From positions 177,362-241,361 of the forward strand of contig JAFCMP010000117.1 of assembly GCA_017506865.1 (NCBI GenBank): DNA of 64,000 nt. The letters run 5' to 3'. Numbering within the stretch: the stretch's first letter is position 1; each line of letters starts with the position of its first letter. A program made the position numbers and the translations under genes. The notes under the pieces are model-generated. The model was not told where the DNA came from. It was given only the letters and a program-made list of their open reading frames with translations, and made no database searches. The stretch comes from Tribonema minus (taxonomy: Eukaryota > Sar > Xanthophyceae > Tribonematales > Tribonemataceae). Shown piece after piece: positions 1-10,200 of the stretch.

Positions 1-2
1 AC

Positions 3-240
3 CTGCATTTCGCACTGCACGTCCTCCACTGGGCTCATGGGGGAGAAGCTCTGCTTGTGCAGGACGGTGATCGTGCTCGAGGTTTCAGGCAGTTTTGTCG
101 CTTCACATGCTCTCTCCTCGCCGCTCCTTGCCCCAGTCCGAGCACTCAGCATGCGCCTCTCCAGCGCCAACTGAGCCATCTCCTCCAGGTCAGGCGTCCT
201 CAGGTGCTTGAGCGGGGCACCTGGCGACGAGTACCTGGTA
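3..240 (-). CDS. Partial exon of an unidentified protein at the window edge
   Basis: Reading the minus strand from 240 downward gives an open frame of 79 codons after one leading base. It includes the stretches APLKHLRTPDLEEMAQLAL and TITVLHKQSFSPMSPVEDV. The segment starts directly after a good acceptor (minus-strand cgcag, AG at 242-241). It ends in CAG followed by GT at the very edge of the window, which could be a splice donor. The middle is Glu/Arg/Leu-rich and looks helical. I do not recognise the family. The rest of the gene lies outside the window or upstream on the minus strand, where I could not connect another exon. Coding status is inferred from the open frame, sensible composition and matching splice sites. 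Confidence 0.45.
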
Positions 241-1349
241 CTGCGCCTAGTGAGTGTGGCCTTTAGCTGTAATTGTGGCACGGGGTCCGAGCGTGTCCTC
301 CGATGCTGCTGACGGCTGGGCCCGCCGCTATCGCATGACATATCTCGCCAGCGCCGCCCTGCTCTGGCGGCCCTGGCTTGCCAGCCGCTGCACGTGAGGG
401 ATGTGTTTCAGGCCTCCGCTCTTCGAGAGCGTTCGGGCCCGAGGAACTTTTGTTCAGCGAGTTTGGTTGTGGGTGTTGGTGGTGGTGTCAAGAGGAAGGT
501 GCCTGTTTTGCGTTTGAGTCTCTCTTCGGAGAAGGATGTTGCATTGAGTGCACATCCAAAGAGAGGGCTTTTCGCGCCCCCTTTTGCGAAGCGAAATTGA
601 TAACAGGTACGCAGGCACAGTACAGGCAAGGCACCTCAGGCTTGCGGTAAGAAAATAAGAGGAAAAACGGCGATGTGGAATCGGGGAGGCCACTCAGTGG
701 CTGTGTGTTCACGCGAATAGAAAGCGCAGTTGTGTTGCAGATACCCCATAGCGCTGTTTTGCTCCGCGTGCATCTACATGTACATGTCAGATTGACTTCA
801 GGAAAGCCGCCCAAGCACGGCCTTTGCAACCCCAATGTGTAACACACAGACATAATTTTCTGAGCCTGCCCGACATTGGAAAAAAGAAAGTGCACTGGCA
901 ACATAGCCCCCGTAGTTTCGCAGGACATGCACAGCAGGCCATATGCCCTTGCAACCACGTACCTTCATGCGTATGGCTGCTGCCAGCCCAGCAGTGCAGA
1001 AGGACATGTGAGGGCCAACCCACCCTGAGCATGCACCGACCTTTGTGACCACTAAACACGTGAGACACATGTTCATGCCGATGATGTCATCACCCTCATG
1101 ATCACCGGCGGCAGCTGCTTACTGCAGACATGTTGTGCGCCCAGGTGTTGTCGATGCAACGCATCTCGGTCCTGTCTTGGTTGCCAATGTGGGAACTAGG
1201 GTGCGCCAGTCTCCTGTGTGTGTGTATGCCGTGTGTGTAGCTACCAGCCGCTGTTGACTACCTCACCCGCTCCTACCTCGACCCAGCAATGACCCGTGTG
1301 CCGTGAGAAAGGGTTTGCCCCCTACCTCCCATAACAACCCAAGTAGGCC
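241..1349. other. Intergenic or intronic DNA without a supportable gene
   Basis: Several overlapping short open frames occur on both strands, but none has family-like features. Positions 1142-1175 carry a sequence (GGTGTTGTCGATGCAACGCA) that recurs as one arm of the foldback at 62779-62898. Confidence 0.5.
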
Positions 1350-1796
1350 ACCATGAGGATCCCTTCCGCCCATCCGCGACCCTGAAACCCAAAAAGCAAC
1401 CGAGCACTTGTGCTAAAGTGAGGTCAGTCAAGACCCTCAAACTGTTGAATTTAGATAATAGTAGGTTGTTGGCCTCACTCAGACGCACCAGAGGAGCTCT
1501 TGGTTGTTGAAGTTGAGATGGGTGGAGCCGTGCTATTGCACGTTGAGCAGTGACATGACAGTTGAAGTTGGCATGAAGTTGAAGTTTGAATATCATCGTT
1601 GAAGTTCAATATCACATCAGGATCAATATCAACTTCAACAACTGAGTAGTCAGCAGATGCCCCTGACAAAGGGCTACAGCATGCCACAACCCAACTTCAA
1701 TATCAGTTCTGCCCTGCAGACTTTACTACTGGACAAGGGCCTCGGTTGCTTCTTGGCTTTCAGGGTCGCGGATGAGCGGAGCAGATCCTCATGGTT
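1350..1796. mobile_element. Candidate foldback/MITE-like element with about 55-bp inverted ends
   Basis: The segment near 1350-1405 (ccatgaggatc through to aaaaagcaaccgag) reappears as its reverse complement near 1738-1796 (cctcggttgcttc through to gatcctcatgg) with a few mismatches and one indel. The two arms enclose about 330 bp with no ORF of note. This is the shape of a small non-autonomous DNA transposon. I could not find a convincing target-site duplication, so the borders are approximate. Confidence 0.5.
1505..1640. repeat. Cluster of GTTGAAGTT / AACTTCAAC motifs
   Basis: At least six copies of the GTTGAAGTT word or its complement lie within about 135 bp, inside the candidate foldback element. 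The same word is scattered through introns and intergenic DNA across the window. Confidence 0.6.
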
Positions 1797-2577
1797 GGCA
1801 AGTACAAGCAGAGCAAGGCGCTAAGGCTTATAACATGGTTTTACAGGTATCGAAAAGTGATTAGCATGAAGCATCTATCTGCTGTGGCAGAATATGGCAT
1901 AAAGCCAGTGTAGCAGAATATGGCTAAATAGCACCCTCTAACCCTAGGGTCGCCTCACAACAATGTGAAGCTGACCACGCGGCATGAGCAGAGGTCAGAT
2001 GTCGCACACAACGATGCGGGCTGCTTCGTGGGGGTCATACACGTGATGTAACTGGCGAAATGTGTGATCCAGAACAAGTGTGTGAGGGCTCTTTTTGTGA
2101 TGCAAGTAGATGGGAACTGGAGGCCACTGACTGTCTGGCAGTCAAAGAATTGGAAAGCGCGAATGTGAACAAGTCAATTGTATATTGAAACAAGAACAGG
2201 GCGCGTGTGTCAAAATCAGGCTGCCGTGCATTGCCAACATCAGTGCTGCTGGCCTGTCCTGAAAGGCGTAGCATGCACTGGATCTGTGAGTGCAAGCGTG
2301 CACACAAGATGACATTGTATCCAATGGCATCACGAAGTTGACATGTCAGACGGATGCGATGCTCAGCTTGTCTACGGAATCTCTTGTTGCCGACTCCACA
2401 GAGTATGCGTTGCCCGCAGACGGTGAACACCACTGATGGCATGTGGATTGTCAACTTGTTGATGTGGCTGCATTCCATCCACAGAATCATGCGATGCTCT
2501 TTGTGGCCAGCGACCGCGCTCACCCTTTGTGCGCCACGCCTCGCTGCTGGTGGCACTACAGGCATCAGTGCACAGCG
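1797..2577. other. No supportable gene
   Basis: Open frames here (for example a 176-codon minus-strand frame at 2035-2565) have no recognisable motif and overlap other frames. I see no RNA gene or clear repeat. Confidence 0.4.
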
Positions 2578-2799
2578 GACGTTTGCGCATGCCGCGGAGG
2601 CGCTAGCGCAGCATCGCGACGGCGACGACTCTGTGCAGGGCTGGGACCTGTGGCGAGGTGGGATCAGCGTCGTCGATGCGCGTGGCGAGCTGCTGACCGG
2701 CGAGCAGCTCGCGGCAGCAGTGCTCAGGGCGGGCGGCGTGCAACAACTGCTGCTGGGAACCCGGGGCTATGGTGATTGGGACGCGAGCGTCGAGCTAGG
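2578..2799 (+). CDS. Possible coding exon, family unknown
   Basis: The plus strand after an acceptor-like cacag reads RTFAHAAEALAQ, then continues through GWDLWRGGISVVDARGEL and LRAGGVQQLLLGTRGYGD, ending near a GTGGGT donor-like site at 2800. The composition is protein-like, with alternating hydrophobic residues and a GWDLW stretch, and GC content rises sharply over this interval compared with its flanks. I could not extend it into neighbouring exons or assign a family. It may be an exon of the same gene as the EsV-1-7 reading frame beginning at 3434, but nothing in the sequence proves that. Confidence 0.3.
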
Positions 2800-3433
2800 G
2801 TGGGTGGGCAGCATGCTGATCTGTTGGCGTGTGGCGTCGCGTGAGGCATCATGCCCAGGACAGAGGATAAGATAGACTCATGGGCGCTGTGCACAACGAG
2901 CGGTGCTCTTGCTGGCAGTCAGGCTCGCCGGGAGTGCCGCTGCTGTCTCGGTGTGTTTTCTGGGAGTTACTGTAGCTTGCGAGGTACATCTGCTCACCAG
3001 TGCGTACATGACATCATGACCCTGTGTACACACGCATGGCAGTGCCGGTTGTCACATTGTCATGCGTTGACCTCAGCATGGCAACCAGTGGCATATAGTG
3101 GTGTCTGGTGGTATTTAGCATGGTGCATGGTGCTCTGTGATGCACCAGATTGAGTGTGCTTGTCAGTGGCACTTTCTGACCCACACTCAGTCAGAGTTAG
3201 GGTTAGGGCATATGGCCTAGGGTATTGCAGCAACCAGGGTTTGCCGCCATGGGCCGTTTTCACCCAGAATCCTGCATGCAACTTCAAGTGGGGGTGTGCC
3301 AAGCGCTCACCGCTATAGTCAAATCCCGTTTGTATAGGTCTTAGACAGCCCTTGGCGCTGCTAGCCTAGGGGAACACCATTGAAACACAAGAACATTTGA
3401 TCTGTCACATGACAGCACTGAGGCGGGTACCGA
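2800..3433. other. No supportable gene; short TTAGGG run
   Basis: The interval contains a TTAGGGTTAGGG-type run near 3197-3210 and a CAACTTCAAG motif near 3281. No convincing coding frame is visible. Confidence 0.4.
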
Positions 3434-3758
3434 ATGACATTAGCTGACGATGCACCCATTTCCTGTGTCCGTGTTCCGCTGCCAGTCTGTGGACATTGTC
3501 CTTGCGGGGAGCGGGCAGTGTACGCCCTGGCAGGAGTAAAGGCTGCCACACACTGTGCTGCACATAGGGCGGCCGGAATGTGCGACGTCAGGCGCAAGCT
3601 CTGCGCCGGCAACAACAGCACGTGCGATACGGTGCCGACCTTCGGCGAGGCCAGGGGGGCGCCCTGCACGCACTGCATCCACCACAAGACGCCGGAGATG
3701 GTGCGTACAAGGGGGCCGTTCTGCGCCGGCAACAACGGCACGTGCGATACGGTGCCGA
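3434..3758 (+). pseudogene. EsV-1-7 repeat protein gene, 5' part (split by retrotransposon)
   Basis: The frame from the ATG at 3434 encodes two complete cysteine-histidine repeats and the start of a third. The first repeat (from about 3493) and the second (from about 3598) follow the spacing C-x16-C-x2-H-x12-C, with a further upstream Cys. That is the EsV-1-7 motif, named from an Ectocarpus virus protein and found in the brown algal developmental regulator IMMEDIATE UPRIGHT. The biochemical function of the motif is unknown; zinc binding is plausible. The third repeat is cut at codon position 1 at base 3758, where a retrotransposon LTR begins. The repeat resumes in frame at 14787. The uninterrupted gene would have had 900 bp (299 codons plus stop) with seven repeats. 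The start codon is the first in-frame ATG; an upstream exon is possible. Confidence 0.8.
3755..3758. repeat. Target-site duplication, left copy (CCGA)
   Basis: CCGA precedes the left LTR and recurs directly after the right LTR at 14783-14786. Counting it once restores the interrupted EsV-1-7 reading frame exactly, which independently supports the 4-bp assignment. Four or five bp is normal for Ty3/gypsy elements. Confidence 0.85.
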
Positions 3759-4056
3759 TGTTTTATGAGAGCTCAGCGGTGTGCTACAGCATGCTAACTT
3801 ACCTTGTTGTCGGTGGAGGCCTGTGGAGGTGGGGGTGTCCTCAGCTATAGCTGTCTTGTGCCGAGACCGGAGGTAGAGAAAGAAGTGAGTGTGCAGCTGC
3901 CTTTTTGGCAAGTTGCAATTGGATCCTCGGCACAATCCAGGGGATCTGACTCAGGAGTAACATGTATGAAACCCTGCATCATCACCCGACATACCAGGGG
4001 TATGCCCTAATAATGGCATCATCAGACACGGATACCACAATGTACAATCCGTAACA
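3759..4056 (-). repeat. 3' LTR of the retrotransposon
   Basis: This 298-bp repeat begins TGTTTTATGAGAG on the plus strand and ends ATCCGTAACA. It matches 14485-14782 along its whole length by eye. In element orientation it begins TGTTACGGATT. Confidence 0.95.
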
Positions 4057-4071
4057 GCTCCCCCTTCTTCG
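4057..4071 (-). other. Polypurine tract and 3' untranslated segment
   Basis: On the minus strand the bases just upstream of the 3' LTR read GAAGAAGGGGGAGC, a typical polypurine tract that primes plus-strand DNA synthesis. About 180 bp of untranslated sequence (4072-4253) separates it from the stop codon of the polyprotein ORF. Confidence 0.85.
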
Positions 4072-4253
4072 ATTCGTCGTCGTCCTCGACGGCGGTATCA
4101 GGGATCAGCGCTGCAAACAGAGGCACATTGGGCCCACAGGACTCGCACGCTAAGACTCTATGTTGAACATGAGCGGCTGGTGTCAAGTAAAGCTGTGTTC
4201 GAGTCAGAGCGGTAGGAGGGATGGCGAGCCCCACAGGGTGAATCCGGGGGCGG

Positions 4254-7200
4254 CTAAAGCACAGCACGGATGTAAGCCAAGGAACTCTCAATGGACACGG
4301 GTGTGTCGGCTTGGTCGACAATGAGATTCCAAGTGCTATGGGGGGGATCCGTCAGCGGAGCGTTGGCGTCTTGCTCGTTGACTTTGTAGTACCCCTCACG
4401 CAAACGCAGGCGCCGTGGCCGTGCTTCGCCTGTGAACAGCACGTCGAAGGTGTGCCGTGAATGGCGAGGGTGGTACGCTACAAGGCGGCCGCGAGACCAA
4501 CCAGTGCAGCTGCTGTAGTACCGGATCACATCACCGACGTTGTCTGCACCGAAGTTGCGAGGTAGCAGAGGGCTGGTGACAAGAGTGATCTGCGGCTTGC
4601 TGGCGGTGATGCCGCGTCTCTGGGCTTTGCTCTTCACTGCTTCAGCCAGGGCAATGGCAGCCTTGACCTCAGTTGCGTTGAGCTCTTCCCATTCGCCATC
4701 GTCGTAGCGAGCGCGCCAGTAGGGGTGGAGGTAACCGCTGATTGCACCCCAGATGTACTCGCGTGAGCCAGAGGGGGTGGTCACCTCGCGCACCACTGTC
4801 GTGCCACGTGAAAACCGCTGTAGGGCCTCCTCAACCGAGAGCCGTCGCGTGGCTGGAGGCTCGGGGCGGCGCGCGTACAGGGGTATGGAGTCGCCATAAC
4901 GCAGCTCATACATGGCGTGGAATGTGTCAAGTACCCACGGCTGCGTCATTTCAAGCATGGCAGCTTCGCTGGTGAAGTCGCTCTGCTGGCCCGTTCTGTC
5001 GATGTAGCGGTACTGCCACTTGCCGTTGGGGCCGACGCGTCTGTCGACTATGCGTTCGAGCCATTCCTCATGGGGAAGATCTTGCAGTTGCGCTGCTGTG
5101 AGTTGCACGTGTGGAGATGTGTGCTCAAAGTGGCTGGGGCGGAGCCGGAAGGGCTTCATGTGCGTGACGTGCACAGATTTCTGTTTGATGCGGCTGCCCA
5201 TCATTCGACATGTGAAGGAGAGTCCTGAGTTACCTGCTTTTTCCATCACTTGCCAGGGCCCAGTGTACTTCTCGTCCATCTTGCGTGCGCGCTCTTCGAC
5301 TGGCTCTCGTCTGACGAGGACCCAATCTCCGATGGCGACGTTGACGGAGCGTTTGATAATGTCGTTTTGCTTTGCCACTTTGGCAGCACGCTTGCCGAAG
5401 GCTTCACTGATGACCTTTTCAGCCAACAACCGTGACTCAGCGCGCTTTTCGACCTCCGTGTGTAGGTCCATGGGACGGTCTGCGTGATGAAACGCGTCGT
5501 GCGGCAGGGTGGCTTCACGTCCGTAGACGCAGAAGAACGGTGACAGGCCCGTTTCGTCGCGAGGAGTTGCTCGCAGTTGAAACTGTAGTGTCTCGAGGCC
5601 TTCGTGCCAGTTGTCTTGGCGGTCGTTCACCCACAGGCGGAGTGATTGCAAGACGCGAGCGTTCATGCGTTCGGCGACGCCGTTGGTCTGGGGGTGGTAG
5701 CCACTGGTTTGGATCTTCTTCACGCCCATGCTGGTGCACAAGTCATGCACGACCCCAGCTATGAACTCTCCACCCTGATCAGTGACTATCTCTTCCACGA
5801 GGGCGCCTGCCTCTAGGATGACAGTGTAGAGGTGCGCTGACACCTCTTTGGAGTCTTTAGACTTGAGTGGGAAGAGCCACACAAAGCCAGACCTGGCCTC
5901 AACCACAGTAAGGATGTACTCAAACCCTCCTGCGCTCGAGCCCGGCGAGACTAGGTCTGCGTTGAGCCGTTGGAACATGCGAGTGGGGGGAAAGAGGTGT
6001 GTCCTGTACCGGGATGTGTTGGCCTTCTTGTTCAGCTGGCACGCCATGCAGCTGGTCACATAGGTGCGGATGTCATGGGCCATGCCAGTCCAGTAGTAGC
6101 GCTCAAACACACGAATGTGGGTGGCGCTGACGCCGGAGTGGCCCGCGCTGGCGTCGTCGTGGCACAGACGGAGCACCAGGGTGCGTAGCGCGGCAGGGAC
6201 GACCCATTGACACAGCACTTGTCCGCGTTTGGGATGGCTGCTTGCGAAGTGTATGAGGAGACCGTCGTGCTCAAGATTGTAGCACTCGCGTGCCACCATC
6301 AAGTGCACGGCAAGGTCTTTGTCCGTGGGCAGCTCCTTGTCAGCCAGCAGGCAAGTCACTGCACAGCAGAAGGGGTCGCGGCGCTGAAATTCGATGAAGG
6401 CCTCACGACTCAGCATGGCAGGTGTAGGCGGCGGTCCAGCACTGGCAGGATCTGGCTGCGCAGCAAGAGGCGTGGGCTCAGGCCGCGGCAGAGTGCGCTT
6501 ACGGGGGCGCTCACCGTCACAGTTGTTACGTGCAACGGCGGCGTCAGCGGGGTCCGCGTCGATTGTGGTGGCAGTGGTGGTGGCCACCTGGACGGCCTTT
6601 CCTGCGTTGCTGCGACGCTTCTTGCTTTGACGCCAGGGCTCGAAGTTGCCCAAGCCGAGGCTGTCCCTGTCCCCTTTGAAGTGTTCGTCAAGGAGAGCGT
6701 TCATGTGCATATCCATGGTGGCCGGGGTGAGCAGTGTGGCGGCTTCACCTAGTGCGACCTCACATGGGGACTCATCTGCGTGCATGTGGAGCAGCTGCTT
6801 TGCTTGCTCTGGGGTCACCTCGCTGAGGGACTGCGCGATGCCTCCAAAGCTGGCCAGGCAGGCTGCAAGCTCGTTAAGGCGGAAAGGCGTGCCCATAGAG
6901 TGCTGCACGACGTAGCCTTTGTATGAGGCCACGGTGGCGACGCGCTCGTCAGAGGGGCGCTGGCCGGGCTCCGTGGTGTCGGCTTGCTCCACTGCGTGTG
7001 TGGTGGCTGGGTCGTCTGCGAACTGCACACCTGACGGCGGCGCATCAAAAGTGGCAATGGAGTCTGGCCACTCCTCATCGGCATGGTCGACACGGCGGGG
7101 CGCGTCTAGCTCTGCCTGCTGAGGCAGCCGAGAGGGTCCATCGGCGTTGGAGTTGACCTTGCCAGGTCGGTGCTGGACGGTGATGTCGTACTCTTGTAGG

Positions 7201-10200
7201 CGCATTGCCCAGCGGAGCAGCTTGCCGTCATTCGATTGAAGTGTGAGGAGCCAGCGGAGGGCAGCTGCGTCGGTGACGACAGTGCATGGCCTGCCCCAGA
7301 CGTAAGGCCGAAAGTGGTTCATTGACAAGACTACTGCAAGACACTCGAGAGCTGTGGCTCCCATCTTGGCGTCCTGAACAGAGTTCATCTTTGAAAAGTA
7401 GCCCACAACGACCTCACGCTGCAAGGTCCCTTCAACCAGGCTAGTGCGCCCAGTGCAGGTTGGTGGCTTGGCTTTCATGAGCGGGCTGTCAAGCTCCGTG
7501 ACCGGCCGGAACTGCGTGAGAACACCGGCAGTGGCGACCTTGGAGGCGTCCGTGTAGAGCACGAAGGGCAGTGAGAAGTCGGGGTGCATCACTATGGAAG
7601 CGCTACACATCTCCTGCTTCAGCCGCTCAAAAGCGTCTCTGCGGCGTGCGTTCCACTCCATGCTCGCGCCATCCTTGGTGAGCTCGACAAGCGGGGCTGC
7701 GATGGCGCTAAAGTTGCGCACGTAGCGGCGGTAATAGTTGAACACGCCTAGAGCGACTTGTACGAGCCGCTTGTCTGCGAGGCCCCTAGCGTTGAGGGGT
7801 GCGCTCATGTCTGCCATTGCCTTCACCTTCTCAGGGTCAGGGCGAATGCCACCTGCACCAATGATATGTCCAAGGAACTTGACCTCAGAGCGGAAGAGTT
7901 GGCACTTCTTCCAGGCCACACTCATGCCTGCAGCCTCTATGCGCGTGAGAACTGCGTCAAGGTGCTGGAGGTGGGCCTCCATGTCGGTGTCATAGACGAG
8001 CACATCATCCACGTACACGGTTGCGTAGTCCTTCAGGGCTTCCTCGCCCAGCACACCGTGCATGAGTCGCGTAAATTGTGCAGGCAAGTTCACCAGGCCA
8101 AAAGGGGCCACAGTGTACTGCCAGAGTCCACCATCAGGCGTGCGGAACGCCGTTTTGGGCTTTGCGGACGCGGTGAGGGGCACCTGGTGGTAGCCAGCAG
8201 CCATGTCCAGCGTGCTGATCACCTTAGTGCCTTGCACTTTGTGCAGCATGTCATCTATGTTGCCCAGCCCGTGGCTGTCTCGCTTGGTGACAGAGTTCAG
8301 CTTGCGGAAGTCGATGCAGAAGCGAATCTTGTCACCCTGTCGTGCGAGAACGGGGTTGCAAGCCCAGGGGCTATTGGAGGGCTCAATCTGCTTGCGTGCG
8401 TGCATCTGAGCCACCTGTTGCATGATGTACTCAGCCTCTGCGCGGGCCCAACGTCTGGCTCTGTCCGCCATGGGCAATGCATCACCGGTGTCAATGTCGA
8501 ACTCGGTGGTGTCTGTGACGTGCGGGTTTTTTGGGTCAGCCGGGAAGCAGGCGCGATGCCGCTTCAAGACGTCAAAGACTCGGTCTGCCCATACTTGCCC
8601 CTTCGAGTCCTTCTCCTTGAGTATGGGGTTGAGTTGACCATCGGTCATGAGCATGGTGCGCAGCTCCTCATCCCCACAAACGTCTGAGACGGAGCTGTAT
8701 GCGTTCACTTGGGCGGCGGAGCCAAGTGAGCGCTGCGGACTGTGTGTGCCTGGCGCAGTGCTGGGGGAGTCTGACTCCTGTATGGGCGGTTCGGAGGCTA
8801 GGGCTTTGAGTGCAGCGTCTGCGGCCTGCCTGAACGCCTTCGACTGGTGGTGTCTGACTGCATATTCCAGCACGCGCTTCTGCAACTCACGTTTAAGCTG
8901 CTCTGTGTTCTGACTGGTCTGCTCATCAAGCTCAAGGATGTCCTCCTCTGTGGCAGGAATGGCTGTGCCCACAAAGGTGTTCTTGCCGATGAGGACAGGC
9001 AAGGAGCCAGTGTTGACAAGCTTGACCATGACAGGGTTGTTGGGTGCGACTGTGACCGCAGTGAAGGCTACGCGAAGGCCCTGCGCAGCTAGGCTCTCCA
9101 TCACCTGGTCATGGCTCGCATGAATCAAGGCAGTGTGCTCTGGCGTGTCCTTAGGAGGCGGGAACAGTGCGAGTTCGACCACTTGTTCTGAGAATGGTGA
9201 CATCACAACCTCTTCTAGGAGGCGCGCACTGCGTTTGGCAGTGGGCGGGGGAGCAGGGGCTGCGACAACTCTGTCCACGAGGCCCTTGAAGTTGCACAAC
9301 CTCGATGCCTTGTCGTCTAGCTTGTGCCGCATGGGGATGGCAACGCTGGAGTCTGGCGTGGGGAAGAACTCCATGGTAGAGTACGACAGGCTACTGCCAA
9401 AGCTCCCAAAGAAGTCGCCGCCGATGATGGCAGGCATGGGTATGTCGGTCACATAAAACCGATGACGAACGAGGGTCTTCCTGAACCGCAGAGTCATCTG
9501 CACCGCGCCGGTGATAGGGATGCGCGTTTTACTGTCTGCAAGTTCGATGGCGGTGAAGTCACCCTGTCGCAACGGTTGTACGCTACCTTCTGGGAGCCGT
9601 CTGCTCTGCTGTATGCTCAGCAGGCTCGCCGTGGCTCCGTTGTCCAGCATGCACTCCATGTTCAGCTCTTTGATGTCTCGCTGGTGGGGCATGCGTGTGA
9701 TGAGGTTGATGAACCGTTGAGCGCTGGGGCTGCCTGTGGCGTAGGCCACCTTCTCGCCTGGCTGCACAGGCACGTGAGAAAAGCTCAGCGCTGCGAGGTT
9801 CGCAAGGGGCTGTTGTTGAAGTTGAAGTTGGGGTTGTTGGAGTTCTCCCCCTTCTTCTGAGCAGTCCATGGGCTCAGTGTCAGAGTCAGCGTCTGCAGAG
9901 ACTGGGTCAGGTGCTGCATCTCTGAGAAAGCTGGGCGCGACCGCGTCTGTGTCGCTCTCCTGCTCACCAGTGTTGTCTGGCACTAAGTCGACTGCGGACA
10001 GTTTGGCACGTGCTGTGCTCTCACTGTCGCGGGAGATGCGTTGGACAGCGGTAATGCAGCGTTGCACGAGCGTGTGTTGCATCTCTCGTGAGGCCGTGCC
10101 GTCTGTGTGTTCAAGCGCGGCAGTGCTGCCAGTGTCAGCGAGCCACTCAGGTGTGGGCGAGTTGCGATCCAATGACATTGCAAAGCCATCATCAGAGGGG

